DNA from: Halochromatium sp.
Lineage (GTDB): Bacteria; Pseudomonadota; Gammaproteobacteria; Chromatiales; Chromatiaceae
Direction of reading: 5' to 3'
Assembly: GCA_010912705.1 (NCBI GenBank)
Contig: POWB01000007.1
Span: forward strand, 32,548-96,547
Length of the DNA stretch: 64,000 bases
In this document: positions 19,525 to 29,537 of the stretch, one piece after another
How positions within the stretch are numbered: position 1 is the first letter of the stretch
How the letters are laid out: each line of letters begins with the position of its first letter
The notes under the pieces: model-generated
What the model was told of the DNA's origin: nothing
Seen by the model: only the letters and a program-made list of their open reading frames with translations
Database searches by the model: none
Program-made: the position numbers and the translations under genes

Positions 19525-20976
19525 ATGGGCGCTCCAATAGGGCACGACCCCATCAGAGCTGCGGCTGAGTTCACCAGGCCGACCACGATTACCAATCACC
19601 GAATGCGTCGGGACCTTGACCTCGGCCTGATCGAGCAGTGCCAGGAACGGAGAATCGGGCGAGAGCCCTTGAATGCTGGTGGGAATCTGTTCTGCGTCGA
19701 GACCCGCGAGACGATCGGCCACCGCCTCCAGCTCATTGCGCACCCAGCTCGGCAGCCGGATCAAGCGTGAGACCCAGAGTGCCAGATTGAAGGTTGCCAG
19801 CCGACTGCCGCGATGCGGCGTGAACATGAAGATGGCACGGCTGATATCATCGCGCGGCTCGAAGATCAGCGCCTGCCGCACCGGGCTGTCAGCCGGCAGC
19901 TGCGAGACTCCAGGCAGGATCTGCTCCGCCGCGGCGGTGTCCAACCCGGTAATCTGAGCACGCGACAGCACCCCGCCCATGCTGTAGCCGACCAAGACCA
20001 TCGGTTTGATCGGCCCATGCACCGCCACCGCCTGATCGAGTTCCTCGCGGAGCTGCATCGCCGCAAGCGGCACCGGCTGTGCGGTTGGGTAATAGAAGAA
20101 CCAGAATTGGTAGTGCTCGCGCACCTTCGGGTCCGCCATCAGCGCGCGTACCAGCCGGTTCCACATCTGCGGCGTGGTCATCAGGCCGTGTACCAAGATC
20201 AACGGACGTTTGTCAGGGTCGAACGGCTGCAGAAAGGTGATCCGCGACTGACCGGTAAAGCGGTCGGCACGAAGCAGATAGCGCAGACCAGCGAGTGGCC
20301 CGGGACCCAAGGAGCGCGTTGCGTCTAACGGCGCCTCAAGGTCCATGGCCAGCGGCAATGAGAAGCGCGGAGATTCGGAGACTGGAACGAAAGGCTCAGC
20401 GGGACCAAGCTCGACCGACGTGACGCGCACTGGATCGGCCAGCGCGACCTGAAGCTGGCCATCGTCAGCGACCTCCACCGGGGCCGGCAAGGCCAACGCG
20501 GTGATCGGCACATGGTAGCCACGTCGCGGTGCGTTGGCGCCACCTGGAACGATACGCCCAACCGCGGGCGCACCGAGCCCAGGTCGCTGCAAACCGGAAT
20601 CGGGCCTGGGTGGCCGTCGTACCGGCTCGATCTCGGCGAGCTGCCGCGGATCACGCCAGTCCGGTGGATCAGCTGGCGCCCACTCGAGCTGGGGCACCGG
20701 CTCGCCGGCCTTCAGCGCCGGCAGAGCAGAGCCTAGGGTGCGCCGATAGTCAGCCTGAGCACGACGCCGCTCGGACTCTGCCGCCTGCGCCGATCCGATG
20801 AGTGCGAGCGACTGCTGAAGCCGCTCGCTCGCCGCCTCGGTCTTGGGCGGAGCCAGCGACTGGCAACCGCCCAGCATCAGGAGCACAAGCGGCAACAGCA
20901 GGCCGCGGCGCCATCCTCGCTGCTGCTCGATCAATACCGGCTGCCTTCGGGTCTGAAAGCGCCGAAGGCTTGGCAC
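19402..20976 (-). CDS. Lipoprotein with alpha/beta-hydrolase (lipase-like) domain
   Basis: A lipoprotein signal is visible: LLLPLVLLMLGGC, with the Cys as the lipidated residue. After about 200 residues rich in Pro and Ala, the hydrolase domain shows the oxyanion segment PLILVHGLMTTPQMWNRL, the nucleophile elbow VLVGYSMGG, and a late His in PTGHGGFAHP. It therefore appears to be a serine lipase or esterase on the periplasmic side of a membrane. The frame is open to 21066 but would overlap the upstream gene. GTG at 20976, one base beyond that gene's stop, or TTG at 20934 are likely starts. Its 3' 123 bases overlap the convergent ntpI frame. Substrate unknown. Confidence 0.8.
   Translation of the reverse strand: MPSLRRFQTRRQPVLIEQQRGWRRGLLLPLVLLMLGGCQSLAPPKTEAASERLQQSLALIGSAQAAESERRRAQADYRRTLGSALPALKAGEPVPQLEWAPADPPDWRDPRQLAEIEPVRRPPRPDSGLQRPGLGAPAVGRIVPGGANAPRRGYHVPITALALPAPVEVADDGQLQVALADPVRVTSVELGPAEPFVPVSESPRFSLPLAMDLEAPLDATRSLGPGPLAGLRYLLRADRFTGQSRITFLQPFDPDKRPLILVHGLMTTPQMWNRLVRALMADPKVREHYQFWFFYYPTAQPVPLAAMQLREELDQAVAVHGPIKPMVLVGYSMGGVLSRAQITGLDTAAAEQILPGVSQLPADSPVRQALIFEPRDDISRAIFMFTPHRGSRLATFNLALWVSRLIRLPSWVRNELEAVADRLAGLDAEQIPTSIQGLSPDSPFLALLDQAEVKVPTHSVIGNRGRPGELSRSSDGVVPYWSAHLPSAESELIVPTGHGGFAHPLAVQELIRILHENLDVVSGE
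19404..19417. repeat. 14-bp motif shared with the pdxH-mobA spacer
   Basis: The string cactcaccactcac occurs here and again at 37991-38004, between pdxH and mobA. Here it sits just where family homology of the V-ATPase subunit stops and over the 3' end of the lipase gene. It may be one copy of a dispersed intergenic repeat. Confidence 0.6.
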
Positions 20977-20977
20977 C

Positions 20978-21211
20978 TCAATCGATATTGCCGCGACGAT
21001 GCTGATCGAACAGATAGCCGCCCAGCAAGCCAGCACCGGCACCGATCGCGGCACCGCGGCCGGCATTGCCGCTGAGCGAGCCGAACGCCGCCCCGGTGGC
21101 AGCGCCCATCATTGCACCACTACCAGCGCGGCTCGTGGTGGTCTCACCACAGCCAGCTAAGACGAGCATCGCGATGAGCAGCAACGAGATCGAAAAACCT
21201 TTACGGATCAT
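20978..21211 (-). CDS. Glycine-zipper lipoprotein (copy 1)
   Basis: This 77-residue protein begins MIRKGFSISLLLIAMLVLAG with a lipobox LAGC, so it should be lipidated. The mature part is a glycine zipper, GAMMGAATGAAFGSLSG then GRGAAIGAGAGLLGGYL, ending DQHRRGNID. It is related to the OsmB/SlyB-like small lipoproteins. Its closest visible relatives are the two genes at 63133 and 63446, the former with the same NID ending. It follows the Rap1a/Tai-like gene and precedes the lipase by one base, so translational coupling is likely. Confidence 0.85.
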   Translation of the reverse strand: MIRKGFSISLLLIAMLVLAGCGETTTSRAGSGAMMGAATGAAFGSLSGNAGRGAAIGAGAGLLGGYLFDQHRRGNID

Positions 21212-21277
21212 TTGAAAGCCTCCAACAGGGATGATGCACGCCAGTGAAGCGTACAAAGTTAGATGAAACCTGCAGCC

Positions 21278-21676
21278 TCAGCGGCAGGGATAGGCCTCAG
21301 CGAGGGCACGCACCAGCCCAACCACCGGCTGCTCGCCCATTAGGGTCGCATCGCCCTTATTGGCCTCGGCCCAGGTCACAAAGGCGGCGCGGCCATCACC
21401 AATGGTGGTCCCTTCCGAGTAGCAGATCAGACGTTTCATGTCGCGCTTATTGGCAATGCCATCGTGATATTGCACGGTGGCTTCGATAAAACCGGTGCAG
21501 GCCAGCTGTGCAGGGGACGCCGGGTCAGCGGCACACACCTGATAGAGATCTTCGGTGGTATCAAAGCGCAGATCTTCGGCATCGATAGCAAGGGCCGAGC
21601 CCGCGAGCGCGGCGAGGAGAGCAGCAACGAGCAACTGGGTTGTGGTCAAGCGACCAGCGCGAAGGATTGATGACAC
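21278..21676 (-). CDS. Exported four-Cys protein of the Rap1a/Tai type (copy 1)
   Basis: A signal peptide (LLVAALLAALAGSALA) is followed by a mature part of about 100 residues with the pattern TTEDLYQVCAAD, CTGFIEATVQYHD, RLICY and a closing LVRALAEAYPCR. This spacing of four Cys and the terminal PC motif fit the Rap1a/Tai family, whose known members are immunity proteins against type VI amidase effectors. Here no amidase effector is nearby, so the immunity role is unproven. The start is GTG with AAGGAG seven bases upstream. It is paralogous to the gene at 62657 and leads the series toward the glycine-zipper lipoprotein and lipase. Confidence 0.75.
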   Translation of the reverse strand: MSSILRAGRLTTTQLLVAALLAALAGSALAIDAEDLRFDTTEDLYQVCAADPASPAQLACTGFIEATVQYHDGIANKRDMKRLICYSEGTTIGDGRAAFVTWAEANKGDATLMGEQPVVGLVRALAEAYPCR

Positions 21677-21873
21677 GACGGAGCTCCTTGGATAAGGGAT
21701 TAGGATAGGATCTGCATGAAATGCAGCAGCGGATCATACAACGATGATAGTAAGCGATATGAGATAGCGATTGTGAGATGGAAAGATGCGCAAGGGCGCT
21801 ACATCGCCCTAGATACTGCGCCGACCTGCGGTTAGTCTCTCACCTGAGGCATCAAGACGTCAGACGATAGACG

Positions 21874-23070
21874 ATGAAAACATCAACCAAACGCACCCTT
21901 TGGATCAGCGGCTTCGTGCTAGCCCTGCTCGTCGCCATCGGTGCCTATCTGTTTTTCATCGCGACGAACCGAGCCTTGAGCCGAGCTGAGTCCTTCGAGT
22001 TTCGCCGCATGCAGGTCGCGCGCGTCGACGACAGCAATATCTTTCGCTTCTTCTTCGCCACCAATCGACACGCGATCGACGCTGATCAGCCCTTGCTGGA
22101 GCGGCTCGGCAACGCGCGCTCGCCGGCGCTAACCTTCGGCTCCTTCGACACCGAGATCGAGCCCACCCTGGGGCTTGGCATGTGGCTGGATGCAAGCAGT
22201 TGGCTCCTCGATGAAGAGATCAGAATCACCAATCTGACGCGCCTTGACCGCACCGCCTTTATCCATCAGCTGCGCGGCATGGTCTCGGCCTCGCCGCATC
22301 GTGGCTTGCTGTTATTGGTCCATGGACTGCGCACCGATCTCGATTATGCGATGCGCGGTACTGCCTTCCTTGCACACATCCTCGACATCAATGTGCCGGT
22401 AATGGTGTTCGACTGGCCAGCAAACCAGGGCAATACCTTGCGCGGTTATCGCCAAGCGCGTCGGGTCGCGACGGCCTCCGGGGCCGAGCTGGCGGCCACA
22501 CTGCGCCTGCTGATCGACGAGGTCCGCCCAGAGCAGTTGTGGGTGGCGGCCAATAGCTTGGGCGCCCAGGTTGTCGTCGATGCCATCTCCCTACTCGCGC
22601 AGGAGCCAGCCTTCGCTGACGCCGAGCGCGAGATCAGCGATGTCGTGCTGACCGCCCCGGATGTCAGCTACAGCCAGTTCAGCGCGCAGTTCAAGCACCA
22701 GCTGGCGGCGCTGGTCGATGACACCACCCTCTATGTCTCCTCCAACGACCGCGCGCTGCTGTTGAGTCGGTTCGTGAATCTGCAGCGCCGACTCGGGCAG
22801 AGCACGCTCGATAAGACCGATGCCGAGCTGATCGACGAGATCGAGCAGCTGCTGGAGTTCGTCGATAGCGAGGATGGCCGAGTCGCACTGGTCGACGTCA
22901 CACCGGTCAACCGCACCCGCAATTTCCACAACTTCAGTCTCGAAGTGCCGGAATATTTCGACGATATGTTCTTGCGCCTCACCAACAGCGGTAGCCCACT
23001 GAACCGGCAGCGGTATCAATTCCGCACCCCAGACGGCAAACTTTACTCGGTCCTCACCCGCGGGCGCTGA
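21874..23070 (+). CDS. Membrane-anchored alpha/beta hydrolase (DUF900-like)
   Basis: One N-terminal helix (TLWISGFVLALLVAIGAYLFF) anchors a soluble domain that starts with the FFFATNRH motif typical of DUF900-type hydrolases. The fold shows LLLLVHGLRTDLDYAMRGTA, VMVFDWPANQGN and a nucleophile region VAANSLGAQVVVDAI. The usual Gly-His-Ser-Met-Gly elbow is replaced by Ala-Asn-Ser-Leu-Gly, although the Ser is kept. A DDMFLRLTNSG segment and a late NFHNFSLE His could complete the site. It is divergent from the Rap1a-like gene and 37 bases ahead of a second hydrolase. The substrate is not predictable. Confidence 0.78.
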   Translation: MKTSTKRTLWISGFVLALLVAIGAYLFFIATNRALSRAESFEFRRMQVARVDDSNIFRFFFATNRHAIDADQPLLERLGNARSPALTFGSFDTEIEPTLGLGMWLDASSWLLDEEIRITNLTRLDRTAFIHQLRGMVSASPHRGLLLLVHGLRTDLDYAMRGTAFLAHILDINVPVMVFDWPANQGNTLRGYRQARRVATASGAELAATLRLLIDEVRPEQLWVAANSLGAQVVVDAISLLAQEPAFADAEREISDVVLTAPDVSYSQFSAQFKHQLAALVDDTTLYVSSNDRALLLSRFVNLQRRLGQSTLDKTDAELIDEIEQLLEFVDSEDGRVALVDVTPVNRTRNFHNFSLEVPEYFDDMFLRLTNSGSPLNRQRYQFRTPDGKLYSVLTRGR

Positions 23071-23107
23071 CACCCAATCGTTGCCACAGGGCACATAGGC
23101 ACAAACG

Positions 23108-24652
23108 ATGATGAATCTTGCTCGACTGACGAAACGCCTCGGCCTCTGGGCACTGATCGCGACACTCGGATTCCTCACGGGCGTCATTGTCCTCTATGTA
23201 CTTTGGGTGCGCAGCGGTCCACCAGTGCAGCGCTGGCATACCATCGAGCTGAAACAAGAGCTCAGCGCCGACCAGATTGAGGAGATCAGGACCTTCGCTG
23301 ATTACCTAGCCTTGGAAGCGAGGCTCTTCCAAGAGTTGGAGGACAAGGTCTACGCCCTCACCCCCAGGGGGCCGGAGCAAACGCTAAATCGCTTCAGTAG
23401 CGGCAGCGCCGCTGACCCAAGGGATCGCGATCCGAACTGGAACCACAGCTTCGAGCTGCTGCCCGCAGAACAGCCGATCGGTGGCGTCTTGCTGTTGCAC
23501 GGTATGTCCGACGGTCCCTACAGCCTGCGCGCGATTGGACTGGCCCTCGCTGAGCAAGGCTATCAGGTGCTGGGTCTGCGCATGCCTGGACATGGCACGG
23601 CTCCAGCCGGATTGCTCTCAGTGACCTGGGAGGACATGGCGGCCGCTACTCGCTTGGGGATGGCGCATCTGGCCGATCAGCTCGGCGGCAAGCCATTACA
23701 TATCATTGGCTATTCAACCGGCGCAGCGCTCGCGCTCGACTACACGTTAGACGCCATGGCTGGGGACGCCGTCGCGACAAAGAAGGCTGTTGGCCTTAAT
23801 CGGCAGGCTGCAGCAGGCCCTGGAAACGCCTCATTGTCGGCACCAGCCAGTCTCGTGCTGGTCTCACCAGCAATCGGCATTACCAAAGCCGCGGCGGTGA
23901 CACCTTGGCTGATTCGCTTGTCGAAGCTACCGGGGCTGGAGCAAGTCGCTTGGACCACACTGCTACCTGAATTCGATCCATTCAATTACAACGCCTTCAC
24001 CGCCAATGCAAGCCTGCAGGTGCACCGGATGACGCGCTCCGCCACCGCACGGCTGCAGCAGCTCGCCCGCCAGGGCTCGCTCACCGATTTTCCAGCCACC
24101 TTGGTGCTGCTCAGCGTCGTGGATGCGACCGTCTCGCCGAACGCTGCCGTCAACAATCTGCTCGGACACCTCAGGGAGGGTAGCCACGCGCTCCTGCTCT
24201 ATGACATCAACCGGGTTGCAGTCACCTCCCCGCTCCTCGTGACCGATCGCGCCGCCCTCTCCGAGCAACTCCTAGCCGATGCCAACCTACCCTTCGAGCT
24301 GACGCTCATCACTAACGCCAGTCCTGAGACGCGCAGGGTCGTCGCCCTTCGCAAGCCGCCCTTCAGCGCCGAGCCGACGGCAACGGAAACCCTGAGCGAG
24401 CCCTGGCCGCAGGATGCGCTCTCTCTCTCGCATGTCGACCTGCCGTTTCCGATCGATGACCCGCTTTACGGGCGCTATCCACCAGAGCAGAGCAGCGAGC
24501 TGTTCCTAGGCCAGCTTGCCGTGCGCGGCGAGCGCGGCGTACTCAAGATCCCCGCCCAATGGCTGCTGCGCCTGCGCCATAACCCATTCTACGACTATCA
24601 GGAGCAGCGGGTTCTCGATTGGATCGATGAGGCGAATGCTGATCAGTTATAG
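23108..24652 (+). CDS. Membrane-anchored alpha/beta hydrolase (serine aminopeptidase S33-like)
   Basis: The 514-residue product has an N-terminal membrane helix (LGLWALIATLGFLTGVIVLY). The hydrolase domain shows GGVLLLHGMSDGPYSLRAIG, LRMPGHGTAPAGL, and the nucleophile elbow LHIIGYSTGAALALDY, the pattern of monoacylglycerol lipase/S33-type enzymes. A candidate acid, SVVDATVSPNAAVN, lies near residue 340. The C-terminal 130 residues look like an added domain. It follows the DUF900-like hydrolase by 37 bases and is probably co-transcribed with it. Confidence 0.8.
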   Translation: MMNLARLTKRLGLWALIATLGFLTGVIVLYVLWVRSGPPVQRWHTIELKQELSADQIEEIRTFADYLALEARLFQELEDKVYALTPRGPEQTLNRFSSGSAADPRDRDPNWNHSFELLPAEQPIGGVLLLHGMSDGPYSLRAIGLALAEQGYQVLGLRMPGHGTAPAGLLSVTWEDMAAATRLGMAHLADQLGGKPLHIIGYSTGAALALDYTLDAMAGDAVATKKAVGLNRQAAAGPGNASLSAPASLVLVSPAIGITKAAAVTPWLIRLSKLPGLEQVAWTTLLPEFDPFNYNAFTANASLQVHRMTRSATARLQQLARQGSLTDFPATLVLLSVVDATVSPNAAVNNLLGHLREGSHALLLYDINRVAVTSPLLVTDRAALSEQLLADANLPFELTLITNASPETRRVVALRKPPFSAEPTATETLSEPWPQDALSLSHVDLPFPIDDPLYGRYPPEQSSELFLGQLAVRGERGVLKIPAQWLLRLRHNPFYDYQEQRVLDWIDEANADQL

Positions 24653-24757
24653 ACGGCAGTCCGGGAAGCGCGGCGACTCAGCAGGTGAGCCCTGATCATG
24701 AGAGACGAAGCGTCGAGCGATGAGCTTGAGTCTATGCCGATGTCGGCGCTGCACTCG

Positions 24758-26428
24758 CTATGGCGATTGCCGAGGGCTACCAGCGGCATGGATGGCATCG
24801 ACTGTTGGCGTCAGACAGGCATGGAGCACGGCTGAGAGCTTCGCAGCGCGGATCGGCTTGGTGATGAAGTCATTCATCCCGGCCTCGATACAGATACGTC
24901 GATCCTCTTCAGTGGCGTTAGCGGTTAGTGCGATGATCTGCGGCTGTTGATGGGGTGGAAAACGGTGGCGGATCTCACGGCTGGCGCTGATCCCGTCGAG
25001 CTCTGGCATCTGGATGTCCATGAGTATGACATCGTAGACGCCCCGCTCCACCGCCTCGATGGCTTCGAGGCCGTTGCTCGCCAGGTTGGCCCTGACGCCA
25101 ATCGACTCCAACAGCTTCAGCACTACCTTCTGATTGACCAGGTTATCCTCGGCTAAGAGCACGCGCAGAGACGCCAGTGGATTATCGATTGCGGCTGCCG
25201 TCTCTGGCTTCCGGTCATCGACATCGGGCGGACCCGGCAGGGCCTGACATCTGGCCGAGCATCCAGGCATCACCAGGGTACAGTGGAAGGTACTGCCCTC
25301 ACCCTGCACACCACTGCTGTCAACCCAGATATCGCCCCCGAGCAGTTGGCACAAATGCCGACTAATGGCAAGCCCTAATCCGGTACCGCCATAGCGTCGG
25401 GTCACGGAGGCATCGACCTGGCTGAATTTGTCGAACAGTCGCGCCTGCTGCCCAGGAGGAATGCCGATCCCCGTATCCCGCACGAGCAGGTGCAGACGAT
25501 AGGCTGTCGCATCCTCGTCAGCGGCACGCATAAAGGGTACCGGCACCGGGTCGGTCGTTGGTGCGCCCCTGAACTCCACGTCGATCTGCCCCCGCTCGGT
25601 GAACTTGATGGCATTAGTGACCAGATTGACAAGGATCTGGCGCAGCCGATAGTCGTCGCCGATGAACCAGCATGGCAGCTTTGGATCGAGCTGAATCCGC
25701 AAAGCCAACCCTTTCTCGTCGGCGCGATGACGCACCATGCCGACAGCGCCTTCAATGCAGCTAGCCAGCACAAAGCGCAGTGCATTCAGCTCTAGCATCC
25801 CAGCCTCGATCTTGGAGTAATCGAGGATATCGTTGATCAGATAGAGCAGCGTGTTACCGCTGCTCTCGATGGTCGAGAGATAGTCGCGCTGCACAGCATC
25901 GAGGTTGGTGGCCGCGAGCAGCTCGCTGATACCAATAATGGCATTCAGCGGATTGCGGATCTCATGGCTCATATTGGCCAAGAACTCACTCTTGGCACGA
26001 TTCGCTGCTTCCGCCTCCTGCTTGGCTTGCCTAAGCTCGGCATCGATCCGCTGCAAGCGCATCTGGGTATCGATCCGCGCCACCAGCTCGCCACGATTGA
26101 ATGGCTTTTCGATGTAATCGACGGCGCCGACCGCGAATGCCTTCACCTTGCTATCCGTATCGGTCCGGGCGCTAAACATGATGACCCGCGGCTTAGGTAG
26201 CTCGGGACTCGATTTGAGGATCTCGAGCACCTCAAAGCCGTCGAGCCCCGGCATCATCACGTCGAGTAGGATCAGATCGACCTCGGGCTCGGCCTCGAGC
26301 AGCACCAGCACATCGGCCCCATCAGCCGCCTCCAACAGTTGGTAGCGGTCACCGAGCAAGCCCGCGACATATTGTCGCGTACTCGGCTCGTCGTCGACGA
26401 CCAGCAGCCGTTGGCGCCTGTCGCTCAC
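24758..26428 (-). CDS. Hybrid histidine kinase, domain order REC-HisKA-HATPase-REC
   Basis: Three signalling parts are readable. Residues 1-125 are a receiver ([40 protein letters not shown]). The kinase follows with the H box [20 protein letters not shown] and the ATP-binding [20 protein letters not shown] and [19 protein letters not shown] boxes. The last 140 residues are a second receiver ([33 protein letters not shown]). No membrane helix or DNA-binding output domain is present, so it is a soluble phosphorelay component. Its ATG overlaps the stop of the upstream kinase by four bases, which suggests translational coupling. Confidence 0.92.
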   Translation of the reverse strand: MSDRRQRLLVVDDEPSTRQYVAGLLGDRYQLLEAADGADVLVLLEAEPEVDLILLDVMMPGLDGFEVLEILKSSPELPKPRVIMFSARTDTDSKVKAFAVGAVDYIEKPFNRGELVARIDTQMRLQRIDAELRQAKQEAEAANRAKSEFLANMSHEIRNPLNAIIGISELLAATNLDAVQRDYLSTIESSGNTLLYLINDILDYSKIEAGMLELNALRFVLASCIEGAVGMVRHRADEKGLALRIQLDPKLPCWFIGDDYRLRQILVNLVTNAIKFTERGQIDVEFRGAPTTDPVPVPFMRAADEDATAYRLHLLVRDTGIGIPPGQQARLFDKFSQVDASVTRRYGGTGLGLAISRHLCQLLGGDIWVDSSGVQGEGSTFHCTLVMPGCSARCQALPGPPDVDDRKPETAAAIDNPLASLRVLLAEDNLVNQKVVLKLLESIGVRANLASNGLEAIEAVERGVYDVILMDIQMPELDGISASREIRHRFPPHQQPQIIALTANATEEDRRICIEAGMNDFITKPIRAAKLSAVLHACLTPTVDAIHAAGSPRQSP

Positions 26429-29223
26429 AGGTGTTTGCGGAAGCTATCGATGAGCGCAATCATCTGATCGCGCCGGAACGGCTTGGTGACGAAGCCATCG
26501 GCGCCGGCCTCGCGCGCGCGCTCTTCGTCGATCTTCTGAGTCGCAGCGGTAAAGATGATGATGGGCGTTTCACGGGTATTGCTATTGCGTTTGAGGGTGC
26601 GGCAGACATCATAGCCTGAGATCCCCGGCATCCAAGCATCGAGCAGGACCAAATCCGGCTTCTGGCTGATCGCCTCCTTGATCGCCGTCGCACTGGTCTG
26701 CGCACTGTAGATCTCGTACTGCTCCTCAAGCATCTCGCGGGTGAAGGTGATGACATCGGGCTCATCATCGACCACCAGCACCGACAGCCGCTGCTCCTCC
26801 GGGCGATCGATCTTCAGCAGATGGCCGGTCTCGAACTGGATCACCTTGAAGGCTGCCCGCTCATCTTCCACAGTCTTTGCGGCATCTGCAGCCACCGGTG
26901 CTGCCTGGACTTGGGCGACGGCCCTGCTAGCGGCCGCAGTATCCAGTGCTGGCAGCACAACATGAAAGGTGCTGCCCTTGCCGTAGACACTTTCAACCCA
27001 GATGCGGCCATCGTGAGCCTGGACAATGCCCTGGACGATAGAGAGACCGAGCCCGGTACCGCCGGCCATGAAGGCGTTCTTATCGGTGCGGTGTTTGGTG
27101 ATGTCGCCTAGGGTCGAGAAACGCTGAAAGAGCTTCCCTAAATCCTCCTGCTTGATCCCGATGCCGTTGTCGCTGACCTCTAGGTGCACCCAATGCTGCT
27201 CAGGCTTGGTGCTCGCACCTGTCTTTGTCTGAGGGCTGGCATCCTGCTCGGGCAAGGGCTTAGATTCAGCATAAAGACGGATGACGAGCTGACCATTGTC
27301 TGGGGTGTATTTGATGGCATTGCCAAGCAGGTTGATCGTCACCTGAGCAAGTCGATCGCGATCACCTTCCACTAAAGGGATATCGTCAGCCAGCTGCAAC
27401 TGCAGGTGATGGCCACGGCTGTCGAGATAGGGCTGCTGCTCATCAGCGATCTCGTGCAGGATCTCGGCCATCGAGACCGGCGTTCGATGCAAGACCAGCT
27501 TGTTCTCTTCGATCCGCGAGATGTCGAGCAGCTCGGCGATGATGCGCGCTAGGCGAGTGGCGTTGCGCGACACGGTATCGAGCATCTTACGCTGCGCCTC
27601 GGAGATCATCCCACCCTTGCCCTCGCGGATCAGGTCGACATAGCCCTGGATCGCGATCAGCGGCGTGCGCAGCTCATGCGAGGCCATGGAAATGAACTTA
27701 GACTTGAGCTGGTCGAGCTGGGTCAGCTCACGATTGGCACGCTCGGTCTCGTCGATCTTGGTCTGAAGATCACTCGCCATCTGATTGAAGGTCTTGGCCA
27801 AGGCCTCGATCTCATCACCAGAGCGGAGACGAATACGATGCTCGAGCTCACCAGCACCAACCCGGCGCGCACCATCGGCCAGCGCCGAGATCGGCCGCGA
27901 GATCGTCCGCGCAAAGAGCACGGCCAGCGGCACTAGAATCAGCACGCTGGCGAACAGCAGCCAAAGGAAGGTCTGCAGGAGTGATTGGGTGCGCGCATTC
28001 AGCGCCTCGGCGGTACGCTCCCGACTCTGCTCGATCTTGGCGTTGGTGCGCAGCGCCGGGGCAATCACCTCTTGCACCGGAACAACGATTCCCACACTCC
28101 AGCCAGTGACGGGAATCGGATGGTAGGCAAAGAAGAATTCCTCGCCGGTATCGGGATCAACATAGGTACGCAAACCCTGCTCACCGCCCCCCATGCGCTC
28201 GATGAGTCGCTGAAAGTCTAGGTCGCGTACCTCGCGCAACGAATGCTTGAAGGCCTCGTTCTCTTTGAACTCCCCTTCGAAGCTGCCACGAAATTGCAAG
28301 AATTCGGCGGCACGCTCCGGAAAGGCGATGGCCTGTCCGCTGTCTGACATCAGAAAGGCGAAACCAGTCTGCTCTACCTGGAGACCGACGATGCCTTCGA
28401 CAATGCGCTTGAGGGTGATGTCGATGCCAGTCACCGCCATCAGCTGATCGTCACGATAGACAGGCGCAATGCTCGAGACCATCCAACCCAGACCAGCCGG
28501 GTCCCAGTAGAGCTCGGTCCATTCCAGACCACGATCGGGATTGTGTTCCGCATCGGCCAAATAGTAAAAATCGAAGGCGGTCACATCGGGCAGATGAGCG
28601 AACTGTTCAGTGGCATCCACCCACTCGTACTGACCGTCGACGAACGGCATGCCGCGCGACAACTGCCCGGCAGTATTGATGTACATCTGCACCGCGTAGG
28701 GATTGGTCGCCGCCACGCTGTTGAACAGGATATCCATGTACTCGGTGAGCTCGATCTCACGCAGCGTCTCGGCACTGACCCGTCCCTGCGCATCGACCTG
28801 ATTGCCGAACACGCCGAGCCAGGAGCTACGGCTCGGCTGACGACTGCCGAACATAGCATTCGCCGGAGCCGGCTCATACTCGCTTGGAAAGGCATAACGC
28901 TTGAGCGTTTCGGGGTGGGCGTAAAGATAAGTGGCAAAATCGGCCAGCTTGGCCGTATCGGACTGCACCCGAGTCAGGATCTCATCGATATCACCAGCAT
29001 GGCGCTCGATCAACGCCAACAAGCGAGCTTCGAGCTCAGCAGAGAGTGCCGCGCTGCTATCCGACATCGCCAGCTGTGCCACCTCGCGGTTGGCCTGGGA
29101 GGCGATCGCGTTGATCTTTTGCGCGTTGTAATAGCCGACCCAGCCGACGATGAACAGCGGTGTCAGCGCGGTCAGGATAAGAACAATCAGCAGCTTGGTA
29201 GCAATCGGGAGCTTGAGTGGCAT
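26425..29223 (-). CDS. Membrane hybrid histidine kinase with Cache sensor, HAMP and receiver
   Basis: The 932-residue product has an N-terminal membrane helix ([20 protein letters not shown]), a periplasmic dCache-like region of about 370 residues ([39 protein letters not shown]), a second helix and HAMP ([20 protein letters not shown]). The kinase H box [20 protein letters not shown] and the ATP-binding [11 protein letters not shown] and [14 protein letters not shown] boxes follow. A C-terminal receiver ([33 protein letters not shown]) ends the chain. It should sense a small molecule outside the membrane and pass phosphate on to the overlapping downstream kinase. No response regulator with an output domain is adjacent. 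Confidence 0.92.
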   Translation of the reverse strand: MPLKLPIATKLLIVLILTALTPLFIVGWVGYYNAQKINAIASQANREVAQLAMSDSSAALSAELEARLLALIERHAGDIDEILTRVQSDTAKLADFATYLYAHPETLKRYAFPSEYEPAPANAMFGSRQPSRSSWLGVFGNQVDAQGRVSAETLREIELTEYMDILFNSVAATNPYAVQMYINTAGQLSRGMPFVDGQYEWVDATEQFAHLPDVTAFDFYYLADAEHNPDRGLEWTELYWDPAGLGWMVSSIAPVYRDDQLMAVTGIDITLKRIVEGIVGLQVEQTGFAFLMSDSGQAIAFPERAAEFLQFRGSFEGEFKENEAFKHSLREVRDLDFQRLIERMGGGEQGLRTYVDPDTGEEFFFAYHPIPVTGWSVGIVVPVQEVIAPALRTNAKIEQSRERTAEALNARTQSLLQTFLWLLFASVLILVPLAVLFARTISRPISALADGARRVGAGELEHRIRLRSGDEIEALAKTFNQMASDLQTKIDETERANRELTQLDQLKSKFISMASHELRTPLIAIQGYVDLIREGKGGMISEAQRKMLDTVSRNATRLARIIAELLDISRIEENKLVLHRTPVSMAEILHEIADEQQPYLDSRGHHLQLQLADDIPLVEGDRDRLAQVTINLLGNAIKYTPDNGQLVIRLYAESKPLPEQDASPQTKTGASTKPEQHWVHLEVSDNGIGIKQEDLGKLFQRFSTLGDITKHRTDKNAFMAGGTGLGLSIVQGIVQAHDGRIWVESVYGKGSTFHVVLPALDTAAASRAVAQVQAAPVAADAAKTVEDERAAFKVIQFETGHLLKIDRPEEQRLSVLVVDDEPDVITFTREMLEEQYEIYSAQTSATAIKEAISQKPDLVLLDAWMPGISGYDVCRTLKRNSNTRETPIIIFTAATQKIDEERAREAGADGFVTKPFRRDQMIALIDSFRKHL

Positions 29224-29393
29224 AGACGCGTCTTCGATAGGCGCAAAGCGGAGGCCTCAAGGCCAACCTGAATTGGCAAAGTCAAAAGTCCAAGGTGAAC
29301 ACCGGGTTTAGGACATCCCTTTACCATGAAACAGAGGCTTCAGCAGATCGCCCTACTCTGGTGTCCAAATCGGGACGCAAAAGCAGTGATGCA

Positions 29394-29516
29394 CCCACCG
29401 GCGTCGGCGAGCCCGGCACCCCACCATCGAAACCGGCGCTGGCCAATGCCATCTACGCGGCAACCGGCCAACGCCTCCGCGATTATCCGTTCAATGAGTA
29501 CATCCGGTTCGTTTGA
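29394..29516 (+). pseudogene. C-terminal remnant of a xanthine dehydrogenase-family molybdopterin subunit
   Basis: The 40 codons before a TGA read [20 protein letters not shown] followed by [13 protein letters not shown]. This matches the extreme C-terminus of the large molybdopterin-binding subunit of xanthine dehydrogenase/aldehyde oxidase-type enzymes, in which the GVGEPGTPP and ANAI-AATG-RLR pattern is conserved. The remaining roughly 700 residues are absent: upstream is a non-homologous spacer and then the kinase gene. The 314 bases between 29224 and 29537 hold nothing else I can recognise. A reading frame from 29295 exists, but its first 33 residues do not look like the family. Confidence 0.7.
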
Positions 29517-29537
29517 GACACCGGCGACGACCTTGAA

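Noticed and set aside
29224..29393. Possible further coding sequence upstream of the xanthine dehydrogenase scrap
   Set aside because: The frame continues to 29295, but the residues do not resemble the family and no start signal is evident.
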